Of a stretch of DNA of 27,251 bases, positions 15,310-23,260 are shown piece after piece. How positions within the stretch are numbered: the first letter of the stretch is position 1; the number at the start of each line of letters is the position of its first letter. Source of the stretch: an uncultured Methanobrevibacter sp. (GTDB taxonomy: Archaea; Methanobacteriota; Methanobacteria; Methanobacteriales; Methanobacteriaceae); NCBI RefSeq assembly GCF_937906425.1, contig NZ_CALCYR010000283.1, forward strand, positions 1 through 27,251, written 5' to 3'. Position numbers and translations under genes: made by a program. Under the pieces are notes generated by a model that worked only from the letters and a program-made list of their open reading frames with translations, was not told where the DNA came from and ran no database searches.

Positions 15310-16806
15310 ATGATTACTGTTTATGTAAAAAGATTCGATAGAGAAAAGGATAAAGAACCTCATATTGAATCTTATGAAATTGAAGAAAGTCCAGGAATGA
15401 AAATACTTGATGCATTAGAGGAAATCAATAAAAAATACGATGCAGACATTAGTTTCAGAAGTTCATGTAAGGCTGGACAATGTGGTTCATGTGGGGTGAA
15501 AGTTAATGGAAACGGAGCTCTCGCTTGCAAATCTCAAATCAAGGACAATAGATTAATTGAACCATTAGATTTCCCAGTAATAAAGGATTTGGTAGTTGAC
15601 AGAAGTTCAGCAGACGCTAAAATAAAGGAATTGCAGATGAACTTAAACTGCAATGAGGAAACTGCACACGAAAAACTAAATCCTGAAGATATCAAAGACA
15701 CTAAAAAAGTTAGAAGTTGTATTGAATGTTATACCTGTTTATCAACTTGTCCTGTTGTAAAACACTTTAAGGAAGAGTTTTTAGGACCTTATTTCCTAAG
15801 ATACATCTCCAAGTTCGATTTCGATCCAAGAGACGGATATGACAGAATCATAGAGGCAATCGATAGCGGAATGTATGACTGTACAAGTTGTGGTAAATGC
15901 GGTTCAATCTGTCCTAAAAACATTAACAGTTTTGGAGATGCTATAGAAAAACTTAGAGCTATGGCATACAGTAGAGATTTAGGACCTCTTGATGCTCATA
16001 AAGTCTTTAAAGACAATATCACAAAAAGCGGACGTTCTGTAAGCAAACCTGAAGAACCATTTATTGAAGGCATCCATAAAAAATGGGAAAGTGAAGGAAA
16101 AGACAATAGCAAAGAGAAAGTTGCATTATTCACAGGATGTATGGTTGATTACAGAGCCCAAAATGTTGGAAATGCCTTAATGGATGTTCTGGAAGCAAAC
16201 AATATTGAAATTGACATTCCGGAAGGCCAGGTATGTTGCGGTTCCCCTCTTTTAAGAACTGGACAAACAGATGTTGTTCAGGACCTTGTTGATAGAAACA
16301 AGGAAGTCTTTAAGGATTATGACACTGTAATTACAATCTGTGCCGGTTGCGGAGCTACACTTAAAAATGATCACCCTAAATTCGGCTCCAAACTTAATGT
16401 ACAGGATATCAGTGAGTTTTTAGTAGACAAGCTTGATGCATCAAGCATGAAGGAGCTTGATACCAAGGTAACCTGGCATGACCCTTGCCACTTGTCAAGA
16501 GGCCAAGGAATCAAAGACCAGCCTAGAGAGATTATTGGCATGATTCCAGGTGTGGAATTTGAAGAGCTTGCACTTCCTTGCCAATGCTGTGGTGCAGGTG
16601 GAGGCATAAAGTCTGGAAAACCTGAAATTGCACTTGAACTTGCTAAAGACAAGGCAGGCATGATTAAGGACACTGGAGCAGAGTATGTTACTACAATTTG
16701 CCCATTCTGTCAAATCAACCTCCAGGACGGTTTAAATGCAATCGGTTTAGAGGACGTTAAAACCTTAAATCTTATTCAATTATTAAAAATGGCTTATGAC
16801 GAATAA
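15310..16806 (+). CDS. tfrB: Thiol:fumarate reductase (CoM/CoB) subunit B
   Basis: 498 residues, close to the known ~490-residue TfrB. The N-terminal ~95 residues are an SdhB-like [2Fe-2S] domain with Cys 53, 58, 61 and 73. A ferredoxin domain follows with Cys 137/140/143/147 and 191/194/197/201. The C-terminal half has two HdrB-like cysteine-rich (CCG) repeats, CCGSPLLRTG at about 312 and CQCCGAGGG at about 420, where CoM-SH and CoB-SH are oxidised to the heterodisulfide. Electrons go to the flavin subunit TfrA, which reduces fumarate to succinate for biosynthesis. tfrA is not in this window; to my knowledge the two genes are also separate in Methanothermobacter. AGTG plus five bases precedes the ATG. 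Confidence 0.93.
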   Translation: MITVYVKRFDREKDKEPHIESYEIEESPGMKILDALEEINKKYDADISFRSSCKAGQCGSCGVKVNGNGALACKSQIKDNRLIEPLDFPVIKDLVVDRSSADAKIKELQMNLNCNEETAHEKLNPEDIKDTKKVRSCIECYTCLSTCPVVKHFKEEFLGPYFLRYISKFDFDPRDGYDRIIEAIDSGMYDCTSCGKCGSICPKNINSFGDAIEKLRAMAYSRDLGPLDAHKVFKDNITKSGRSVSKPEEPFIEGIHKKWESEGKDNSKEKVALFTGCMVDYRAQNVGNALMDVLEANNIEIDIPEGQVCCGSPLLRTGQTDVVQDLVDRNKEVFKDYDTVITICAGCGATLKNDHPKFGSKLNVQDISEFLVDKLDASSMKELDTKVTWHDPCHLSRGQGIKDQPREIIGMIPGVEFEELALPCQCCGAGGGIKSGKPEIALELAKDKAGMIKDTGAEYVTTICPFCQINLQDGLNAIGLEDVKTLNLIQLLKMAYDE

Positions 16807-16810
16807 TTCA

Positions 16811-16960
16811 AAAAAAGGGATTTAAAAAAATAAATAAAAATAAAATCAAAAAAGGATTAAAAAAAAAATAAAATAAAAATAAAATCCCCAAAAAGGATTA
16901 AAAAAAATAAATAAATAAAAATAAAATCCCAAAAAGGATTAAAAAAAAATAAAAATTTTA
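16811..16960. repeat. ~41-bp tandem repeat, four copies, between tfrB and the methyltransferase gene
   Basis: The word AAAAGGATTAAAAAAA recurs with GGAT at 16818, 16854, 16895 and 16936 (steps 36, 41, 41), each followed by AATAAAAATAAAATC(CC). The C-runs before each A-run are the only non-A/T bases. It begins five bases after the tfrB stop. No gene seen. Confidence 0.8.
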
Positions 16961-17024
16961 AGCCATTTAATCTTTTAAAAAATTAAAACTAATTTTAGAT
17001 ATAAAACCAATAAAGAGTTAAATC

Positions 17025-17810
17025 ATGAAACAAAAATATAAAAATAGTACCAGAGGTACAATAAAGGAAATAGTCGAGTCCGAAGAGGATATTAGACTTA
17101 AAGAAAACATCTATGTAGTTTTTGTAGAATGTGAAACTCCTGGAAATATTGGTTTTTTAGCAAGAACCATGGGAAACTTTGGACTTAAAAAGCTGGTTTT
17201 AATAAATCCTCCAGAACTTAAGGATGAGGCATTTTATCAGGCCATGCATGCAAGGGAAACTGTTGAAAATGCCTTAGTCTATGAAAGTGTTGAGGAATTT
17301 GCCAAAGACAAATCCATTGATTTTATAGTAGGTTCCACAGGAATGCCTGGAGGAAGCTATAACCTTTCAAGAATTCCAATCAAACCGGAAGAACTTGGAA
17401 AATCAATGAATTATAATGAAAAAATAGCTATTCTATTTGGAAGAGAGGGAGACGGACTTTCAAACGAAGAAATTGAAATGTGCGACATTATTGTAAGCAT
17501 TCCAACAGATCCATCCTATCCAATCATGAACATTTCACATGCCGCAGCGATAATTCTGTATGAAATCTTTAAAAACAGAAACGAATATCCTGTTGAAGGA
17601 TTATCTGAAAGCACTGCACTTGAAAAGGAATATTTGCTAAAGGATATGGAACAATTGATTGAACACCTTCCAATCCCAGAGCATAAAAAGAAAAATGGCT
17701 TGAAAACCTTTAAAAATATAATTAATAGGGCTTTCATCACTGGAAGAGAAGCCCATACATTTAAGGGAATTCTAAGACGTTTAAATCTAAAATTAGATGA
17801 AAAAGAATAA
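17025..17810 (+). CDS. trmJ: TrmJ-like SPOUT RNA 2'-O-methyltransferase
   Basis: 261 residues. The SPOUT knot motifs are clear: ECETPGNIGFLARTMGNFG at about 34-52 (motif 1), LFGREGDGLSNEEI at about 142-155 (motif 2), and IPTDPSYPIMNISHAAAIIL at about 164-183 (motif 3). This combination is typical of TrmJ (tRNA Cm32/Um32 methyltransferase using SAM) rather than TrmL or RlmB, and the length agrees. A basic C-terminal helical extension (KKKNGLKTFKNIINRAF) matches TrmJ dimer or tRNA-binding tails. The start ATG 17025 has only a weak GAG upstream. The next gene follows after 107 bases on the same strand, and co-transcription is possible. Confidence 0.87.
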   Translation: MKQKYKNSTRGTIKEIVESEEDIRLKENIYVVFVECETPGNIGFLARTMGNFGLKKLVLINPPELKDEAFYQAMHARETVENALVYESVEEFAKDKSIDFIVGSTGMPGGSYNLSRIPIKPEELGKSMNYNEKIAILFGREGDGLSNEEIEMCDIIVSIPTDPSYPIMNISHAAAIILYEIFKNRNEYPVEGLSESTALEKEYLLKDMEQLIEHLPIPEHKKKNGLKTFKNIINRAFITGREAHTFKGILRRLNLKLDEKE

Positions 17811-17917
17811 AAAAATAAAAACAATTAAAAAACAATTAAAAACTATCCATTAATCAAGCCATAAAAAAATAAAATTCATACTTATCAATTGATTTAAAAA
17901 ATAAAGGACGTTAAAGA

Positions 17918-18793
17918 ATGAGAAAAGGATATTACGAAGATATAACTACTTTCCTTGTAAAGTACACATTTCACACAAGATTTTTCCTTGCAAGCTTAAG
18001 TAGAAAGTCAAAAATAGCTAAAACAATTATTGACAAAGTCCTTTTCGATGAAGATGAAATATATGTCCTTCCAAACAAGAAATCAATAAACAAAAATAAG
18101 AAAAAAACCAAAATAGAAACAAACATCGAAGTCAATGCAAGTTTCCAAAAGGACGAATCTGAATTCATACCTAGCGAAATCCTTAAATCAGTCATCAGAG
18201 AATCAAAGAATATTGTAATCATGAACCAATGCCTTTGTAGAACTTCAGCCAACTGTGAGGATTATCCTCAAGACTTGGGATGCATATTCATTGGCCCTGC
18301 TTCAAGAAAGATTGCATCAAAATATGGTAAAAGAGCAACAGTCGAAGAGGCTTTGGAACATGTTGATTGGGCTGAAAGTGAAGGTTTAAGCCATGTTATA
18401 GGCAGAAATAAAATTGACACCATCTGGATGAATGTAGGACCTAAGGAAGACCTTTTAACCATTTGCCACTGCTGTCCATGCTGCTGTTTATGGAAAGTGA
18501 TTCCTGACCTTGATGAAGACATTAGTTCTAGAATTCATAGACTTGAAGACGTTCAAGTTAATACAATCGAGGAAAACTGTAAAAACTGTATGAAATGTTT
18601 AGGAGAGGACATCTGTTTTGCAGATGCAATCAGCTTAAAAGATGACAAGATTACAATCGATCAAAACAAATGTGTTGGTTGCGGACATTGTGTTAAAAAC
18701 TGTAAATTTGATGCTATTGAATTGAATTACAGTCAAAAATCTATTGATTCAGTTTTAAATAGAATCGGAGAATTAGTTAAATATAAAAATTAA
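17918..18793 (+). CDS. Cysteine-rich iron-sulfur protein with C-terminal 2x[4Fe-4S] ferredoxin domain
   Basis: 291 residues. The C-terminus is a two-cluster ferredoxin: Cys 221/224/227/233, and Cys 252/255/258/262 with lysine where proline usually follows. Ahead of it is an uncommon cysteine-rich region: CLCRTSANC and DLGC (Cys 105, 107, 113, 122), then [11 protein letters not shown], with six cysteines in eight positions at 183-190. This second block could hold an additional cluster or metal. Residues 1-30 are mildly hydrophobic and basic but not a clear signal peptide, so the protein is probably cytoplasmic. I recognise it as a general archaeal ferredoxin-like type without a known partner. 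AAAGGACG precedes the ATG. Confidence 0.8.
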   Translation: MRKGYYEDITTFLVKYTFHTRFFLASLSRKSKIAKTIIDKVLFDEDEIYVLPNKKSINKNKKKTKIETNIEVNASFQKDESEFIPSEILKSVIRESKNIVIMNQCLCRTSANCEDYPQDLGCIFIGPASRKIASKYGKRATVEEALEHVDWAESEGLSHVIGRNKIDTIWMNVGPKEDLLTICHCCPCCCLWKVIPDLDEDISSRIHRLEDVQVNTIEENCKNCMKCLGEDICFADAISLKDDKITIDQNKCVGCGHCVKNCKFDAIELNYSQKSIDSVLNRIGELVKYKN

Positions 18794-19126
18794 TTCAATT
18801 ACTTATTTTTTAAAATAAACTTTTCAAAAGAAAAGATTTTTTATATAATTCTTTTAGACGAAAATATTTCTAAAATAAACTTTTTTAAGAAAAATATTTT
18901 TTTAAAAAAATTATTAGTTTTAATATATTCAAACTAATTTAAAAATAAGAAAATTTTCTAAAACTAATAAAATAGCTAAAAACTAAAGGATAAACTCTGA
19001 AACTAATAAAATAACTAAAAATAAAGAATTAACTCTGAAACTAATAAAATAATCTGCAATAAAAAAAAGCTTTAAAAAATATAAAAAAATAAAAAAGAGA
19101 AAAATAAAAAATAAAAAAATTAAAAA
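18794..19126. other. Intergenic region with T-runs and a 39-bp direct repeat
   Basis: Between convergent genes. The first 120 bases hold several T-runs (for example ATTTTTTATATAATTCTTTT near 18836) fit for ending the plus-strand transcript. AAACTAATAAAATA recurs at 18961, 19000 and 19038 (39- and 38-base steps), the last two preceded by AACTCTG. No gene seen. Confidence 0.6.
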
Positions 19127-21469
19127 TTAAGAAATTAGTTGTGGACCGCCCATTTTACCTGCCTTTAACAATTTACAAGCAGAAGCAACAGTACCGGTCT
19201 GAATATAACTAATATTATTGGAAGCCATATACTTAGCAGGATTTGCTAAAGCATGACCATAATCAGCGTCCCAAGCTCTGCCAACCTTACTGTAAATACT
19301 GGAAGCAGCACCATAAGGTTTGGTAAACCATAATCCCAATACATGAGCTCCTTTATAATTGGAAACAAATGAGTAACCGTTTAAAGATCCAATCTCGCCA
19401 GACCATTCCTCAATACAACCAACATCAACTCCACCGAAAACTGCAAGCAATACTGAATTATTTCCAGTACAGCCATACCTATATGCGACATTATGAATAT
19501 CCGGGCCTATACCTATGATAATCGCATTATAGCCCATTGACTTAAGAGTGCTTGCCAAACTTTTAAGCATTTTCAAGTCAGATTTTTTACCTGCAATATT
19601 GTCCGTGGTTAAATAGAATGTCAATTTGCTAGAATTTGAAACCTTTGTAAACTCTGAATTGGTAAATAGGGAATAATTCGGCAATTTCTTATTGTCGCCA
19701 TAAAAACTTAAAATTCTTGAAAATTCAGCAGTATAAACCTTATATGGAACCTTATAAATTGAATATGAAATATAGGAATAGGTCTTATGTTTTATGGAAG
19801 ATCCCACAGCCTTATTTACAATTTTAAGATAATTTTCCTTATATACAGTATCATAAATCTCTCCAGAAGAACTGCTTGGAGCAGAAACAGCAATCAATGT
19901 TATGTTATTATAGTTTTTATTTGCAACATGCTTAATTGCCACAGCCATCAAATAGGAAAGCTGTGCAGTGTTATATGAAACGTTTTTATATACTATATTA
20001 CTTGGCAATGACTTGTTTGCGCTAAGATAATTCTTAAATAATTTTGACATCTTAACTACATCATTGAATGCCACCTTAAATGGTTTTACAACACATTTAG
20101 TTGTATTGGAACTGGCAGAGTAATATTTTGTTGCTGCAAACTTAAGACTAAGATTATATGTTTTAGGCCCATTAAACTTGAATACAGCAATTCCGCTTGA
20201 ATTAGTCTTTACACTGTAAGTCTTGTTTGCTGAAGGAATACTGACAGATACTGTCTTGTTTTTAAGCAAGTTTCCTTGCTTATCCTTTAATGTAATTAAA
20301 ACACTACCATATTTTGTTGAATTGATGGTAATTTTAGAAGCTGAAACCAAGGTAGGCATTTTGGAAATCTTTACCTTCACACTTGTGGAATTTGCATAGA
20401 AATTACTTGTTGCCTTGAATTTCACAATGCAGGAGTATGTTCCCACCTTTTTTGCAAACTTCAATTTAGCCACACCACTTGCATTGGTGATAATCTTATA
20501 GGTTTTCTTTGAATAGGTCACATAAATAGCCTTATTTTTTAAGGCAGTGCCATAAATGTTTTTTAGATTAACTTTAAGATAAGTGTTTTTGGTCATATAT
20601 GAGCTTACAGCAGGAGCAGACAATATTGTCTTCATTTTAGTAATAGTTATCTTGGAACTTTTCTTTGATGAAGAGTAATTTCCATCTCCCTTAAACTCTG
20701 CAGTGCATGTAAATGTCCCAACAGCATTTGGAATCTTTATTCTGGCAATTCCCTTGGAATTTGTACTTGCATTATATGTTTTTCCAGAAACTGTAAGAAG
20801 AACATCCTTATTTGAAAGCAAAGCTCCATTTGAATCCATTAAACTAACGTTTACATAACTTGCAACTGTTAAATAAGATCTGACCTTCGGCACATAAAGT
20901 TTTGTGGACGCTTTAGTAATCTTTACATCCACAGAGGCATTTGAAGGATTATAATTTTCATCCCCCGCAAAGTCAATTAAAAGATTATAGTTAGCGACAG
21001 CCAAAGGATTGGAAATATTAAAAATAGCCAAACCCCCATCATCCGTGCTTAAATTATAGACTTGGCCATTTAAAGTTAAGGACAAGATTTTACCAGACAA
21101 TGGCAAACCATCACTATCTTTTAAATTAATATTGGCTTGAGCATCAGTGCCATAAACAAAACTTATTTCTTGAGAACTGATTGAAGTGTCTTTTTTAGAA
21201 GGCAAAACTGAAGAATTATCTGTTAAGTTTGAAGAGCCTTCAGAATTATCAGCGGAAGAACCATCCAAACCAGAAGAACCCCCTGAAACAGAACCATCAT
21301 CAGAATCATCCACACCAGAAGAACCCCCTGAAACAGAATCCTCAAGAACTAAATCATTATTATTTTGATTAATTGTAAAATCATCTACATCACTTGCTGA
21401 AACAGAAGCAATAAGCATGAAAAACAATGCTCCAACTGTTAGAAGCAACATAAAATCTTTATTCGAAAT
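19127..21469 (-). CDS. Secreted Ig-like/pseudomurein-binding surface protein; probable ATT start
   Basis: 774 residues from ATG 21451, or 780 from ATT 21469, which lies five bases after a strong GAGGTG (21475-21480). The ATG is 23 bases from it, and the longer form adds the lysine expected in the signal-peptide N-region (ISNKDF). The order in ATG numbering is: signal peptide to about 20; Ser/Gly/Asp-rich linker (about 21-88) with a repeated SVSGGSSG; four Ig-like/Big-type repeats of about 90 residues to about 457; a pseudomurein-binding repeat at 458-512 (YLSANKSLPSNIVYKNVSY) and a partial second at about 570-600 (GDNKKLPNYSLF); then a ~166-residue C-terminal domain (609-774) with GVDVGCIEEWSGEI, LWFTKPYGA and YIQTGTVA. 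There is no C-terminal membrane anchor. It probably attaches to the pseudomurein wall, and enzymatic activity is unknown. Confidence 0.85.
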   Translation of the reverse strand: MSNKDFMLLLTVGALFFMLIASVSASDVDDFTINQNNNDLVLEDSVSGGSSGVDDSDDGSVSGGSSGLDGSSADNSEGSSNLTDNSSVLPSKKDTSISSQEISFVYGTDAQANINLKDSDGLPLSGKILSLTLNGQVYNLSTDDGGLAIFNISNPLAVANYNLLIDFAGDENYNPSNASVDVKITKASTKLYVPKVRSYLTVASYVNVSLMDSNGALLSNKDVLLTVSGKTYNASTNSKGIARIKIPNAVGTFTCTAEFKGDGNYSSSKKSSKITITKMKTILSAPAVSSYMTKNTYLKVNLKNIYGTALKNKAIYVTYSKKTYKIITNASGVAKLKFAKKVGTYSCIVKFKATSNFYANSTSVKVKISKMPTLVSASKITINSTKYGSVLITLKDKQGNLLKNKTVSVSIPSANKTYSVKTNSSGIAVFKFNGPKTYNLSLKFAATKYYSASSNTTKCVVKPFKVAFNDVVKMSKLFKNYLSANKSLPSNIVYKNVSYNTAQLSYLMAVAIKHVANKNYNNITLIAVSAPSSSSGEIYDTVYKENYLKIVNKAVGSSIKHKTYSYISYSIYKVPYKVYTAEFSRILSFYGDNKKLPNYSLFTNSEFTKVSNSSKLTFYLTTDNIAGKKSDLKMLKSLASTLKSMGYNAIIIGIGPDIHNVAYRYGCTGNNSVLLAVFGGVDVGCIEEWSGEIGSLNGYSFVSNYKGAHVLGLWFTKPYGAASSIYSKVGRAWDADYGHALANPAKYMASNNISYIQTGTVASACKLLKAGKMGGPQLIS

Positions 21470-21687
21470 TTTTACACCTCACTAAATTAAAAAAAAATAA
21501 TTTTATAAAACTAATTAAGAAATTATAAATTAAGAAATTATAATTTAAATAATTAAACTCTTTAAAATTATTTAAAAATATTAAAAAATATTTAAAATTA
21601 TTTAAATTTTTTAAAATTTTTTAAAATTATTTAAAATTATTTAAAAATTTATTTTTTAAAAAAATTGTTTATTAAAAAAAATTCCTA

Positions 21688-21719
21688 ATTTTAGGGCTTA
21701 TTTTAAGCAGAACTAAAAT
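21688..21719 (-). promoter_or_regulatory. Nested hairpin in the leader of the surface-protein gene
   Basis: On the minus strand ATTTTAG ... CTAAAAT encloses GCTTA-AAA-TAAGC: an outer seven-pair and an inner five-pair stem, with TTCT and one C as internal-loop bases. It is followed 8 bases later by a run of eight Ts. It lies between the TATA box (21759-21766) and the start, so it is transcribed. It could be an attenuator or mRNA-stabilising structure. Not a riboswitch class I recognise. Confidence 0.4.
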
Positions 21720-21758
21720 CTGAGTTTTTATTTTATGATAAAATTTAAGATTTAATAA

Positions 21759-21766
21759 TATATAAA
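21759..21766 (-). promoter_or_regulatory. Consensus TATA box for the surface-protein gene
   Basis: TTTATATA on the minus strand is the exact archaeal box-A consensus, preceded by GTGAAAAGA as a purine-rich BRE-like element. The expected start of transcription near 21737 gives a leader of about 270 bases, unusually long for this window. Confidence 0.5.
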
Positions 21767-22434
21767 TCTTTTCACTGAAAAAATAAAAATTAAACTGTTT
21801 TGCAAGCTTAAAAAACCATAGAAAAATTTAAAAATTCTTAAAAAATAATAAAATTGATTTAAAATAAATAAAATAAAAAATAACTGATAAATAATAATCT
21901 AATTTAAAAATAAATTAATTTAAACTAATAAAAAAATCAATGCCCAAATAAGACTTTATTAGATAAAATAAGAGCAAAATAAAACTATTTATTAAAAATA
22001 TAAATAATTTAAAAGTAATTAAATTAAATATAAATTAAAATGAGTTATTTTTATAAAAATAGTGCTAAAATGACCTTTTTAAAGTCCGAATAAAAAAATC
22101 AAATTTTAATAAATTAAAAAATAATTATAAAGATTTAAAACAAAATTATTTAACCAATAATGAAAGAGTTAAATAAAAAAATAATAATAAATCATACTTT
22201 AAATCAAAAAATAAGTAATTTAATGAAAAATAAAAAACAGAACGAAAATTGATAAAAAATTTTCAAAATTGACTTAAAAAATAAATAAAAAAATAAATAA
22301 GTCTAAAAAATCAAGCCACCCTTCAAAAAATCAACCCCCTTATCAATTTATAAAAAAACTATAATAATTATTAAAAAGAAATAATATAATGTTAAATTGT
22401 TTTATAAGAATTTCATAAATTATTATAAGCAATG

Positions 22435-22445
22435 ATTTATAAAAA
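22435..22445 (+). promoter_or_regulatory. TATA box, probable dcd promoter
   Basis: TTTATAAAAAA centred about 56 bases before ATG 22496 predicts a leader of about 30 bases. GAGG lies 8 bases before the ATG. Pattern-based call in AT-rich DNA. Confidence 0.45.
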
Positions 22446-22495
22446 ATAAACATTTTAAATAAAATTTTATTCCAATGAAAATTTGAGGAATTAAA

Positions 22496-23080
22496 ATGGC
22501 TATTTTAAGTGATAGAGACATTAAAAAATATTTAGAGGATAAAAGAATTGTTATAGATCCTTTGGAAGATGAAAGACAAATTCAACCTTCTTCTGTTGAT
22601 ATGAGATTAGGGGATGAATTTAAAGTCTTTAAAGTCATTAGAAAACCATATATTGATCCTAAAGACCCAGAAGACCTTGCATCCTATATGGAATCAACAG
22701 TAGTTCCTGAAGGAGATGCATTCATCATCCATCCAAACGAATTTGCACTTGCTATAACCCATGAATATGTTAAATTACCTGATGATATTGTAGCAAGAGT
22801 TGAAGGTCGTTCCTCAATGGGAAGACTTGGAGTTACAATGCACGTAACTGCAGGTTATATTGACCCAGGATTTGAAGGAAGGATTACTCTTGAAATCTCA
22901 AACATAGGAACAATGCCTGTTGCATTATACCCAGGGCAAAGAGTATGTCAAATTGTTTTTGAAACAATGACCTCCCCATCTGAATTACCTTATGGTCACC
23001 CAGATAGAAACAGCAAATATATGGAGCAGACAAGACCTGAAAGCAGTAGAATCAAGTTTGATTACGAATTAAAAAAATAA
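22496..23080 (+). CDS. dcd: dCTP deaminase (possibly bifunctional dCTP deaminase/dUTPase)
   Basis: 194 residues, family-normal length. Trimeric dUTPase-fold enzyme acting on dCTP in thymidylate supply. Visible signatures are QPSSVDMRLGDEF (30-42), the phosphate-binding EGRSSMGRLG (103-112), HVTAGYIDPGFEGRITLEI (116-134) with the catalytic glutamate at 133, and YPGQRVCQIVF (145-155). The C-terminal lid is NSKYMEQTRPESS. The GYIDPGF form resembles the bifunctional enzyme of Methanocaldococcus, which makes dUMP directly. Residues alone do not let me separate mono- from bifunctional. It is followed by glyS after a 180-base gap with a tandem repeat. Confidence 0.92.
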   Translation: MAILSDRDIKKYLEDKRIVIDPLEDERQIQPSSVDMRLGDEFKVFKVIRKPYIDPKDPEDLASYMESTVVPEGDAFIIHPNEFALAITHEYVKLPDDIVARVEGRSSMGRLGVTMHVTAGYIDPGFEGRITLEISNIGTMPVALYPGQRVCQIVFETMTSPSELPYGHPDRNSKYMEQTRPESSRIKFDYELKK

Positions 23081-23090
23081 AAATCAAGTG

Positions 23091-23185
23091 ATTAAAAAAA
23101 TCAAAATTAGTAAAAAACCAATATTGATTAAAAAAAATCAAAATTGATAAAAAACCAATATTGATTAAAAAAAATCAAAATTGAT
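23091..23185. repeat. ~37-bp tandem repeat between dcd and glyS, three copies
   Basis: ATTAAAAAAAATCAAAATTGA-like units start at 23091, 23127 and 23164 (36- and 37-base steps). The second and third are joined by ACCAATATTG, which contains the palindrome CAATATTG. It begins 10 bases after the dcd stop. Confidence 0.8.
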
Positions 23186-23260
23186 TTTAATTAAAAATCA
23201 GATTAAATATTTTTTAAAATAGCTATTTGCCCAAAAAATTATAATTATGGAGAATTATTC

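Larger units (their letters stand above)
21481..22495. other. Long (1 kb) divergent intergenic region
   Basis: Holds the surface-protein promoter and leader (minus) and the dcd promoter (plus, 22435). Between about 21780 and 22400 there is no reading frame with a ribosome binding site, no tRNA-like cloverleaf and no repeat of note. Slightly less AT-rich islands occur at 22045-22095 and 22305-22340 (runs such as AACCCCCTTATC). A small RNA there cannot be excluded but nothing supports one. Confidence 0.5.

Noticed and set aside
15310..16806. tfrB read as heterodisulfide reductase HdrD/HdrB or succinate dehydrogenase B
   Set aside because: The N-terminal [2Fe-2S] domain together with the C-terminal CCG repeats in one chain is the TfrB fusion, not Hdr or SdhB alone.
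21481..22495. tRNA or structured RNA in the 1-kb gap
   Set aside because: No GC-rich cloverleaf or conserved T-loop sequence could be found. Real tRNAs would stand out sharply in this AT-rich genome.
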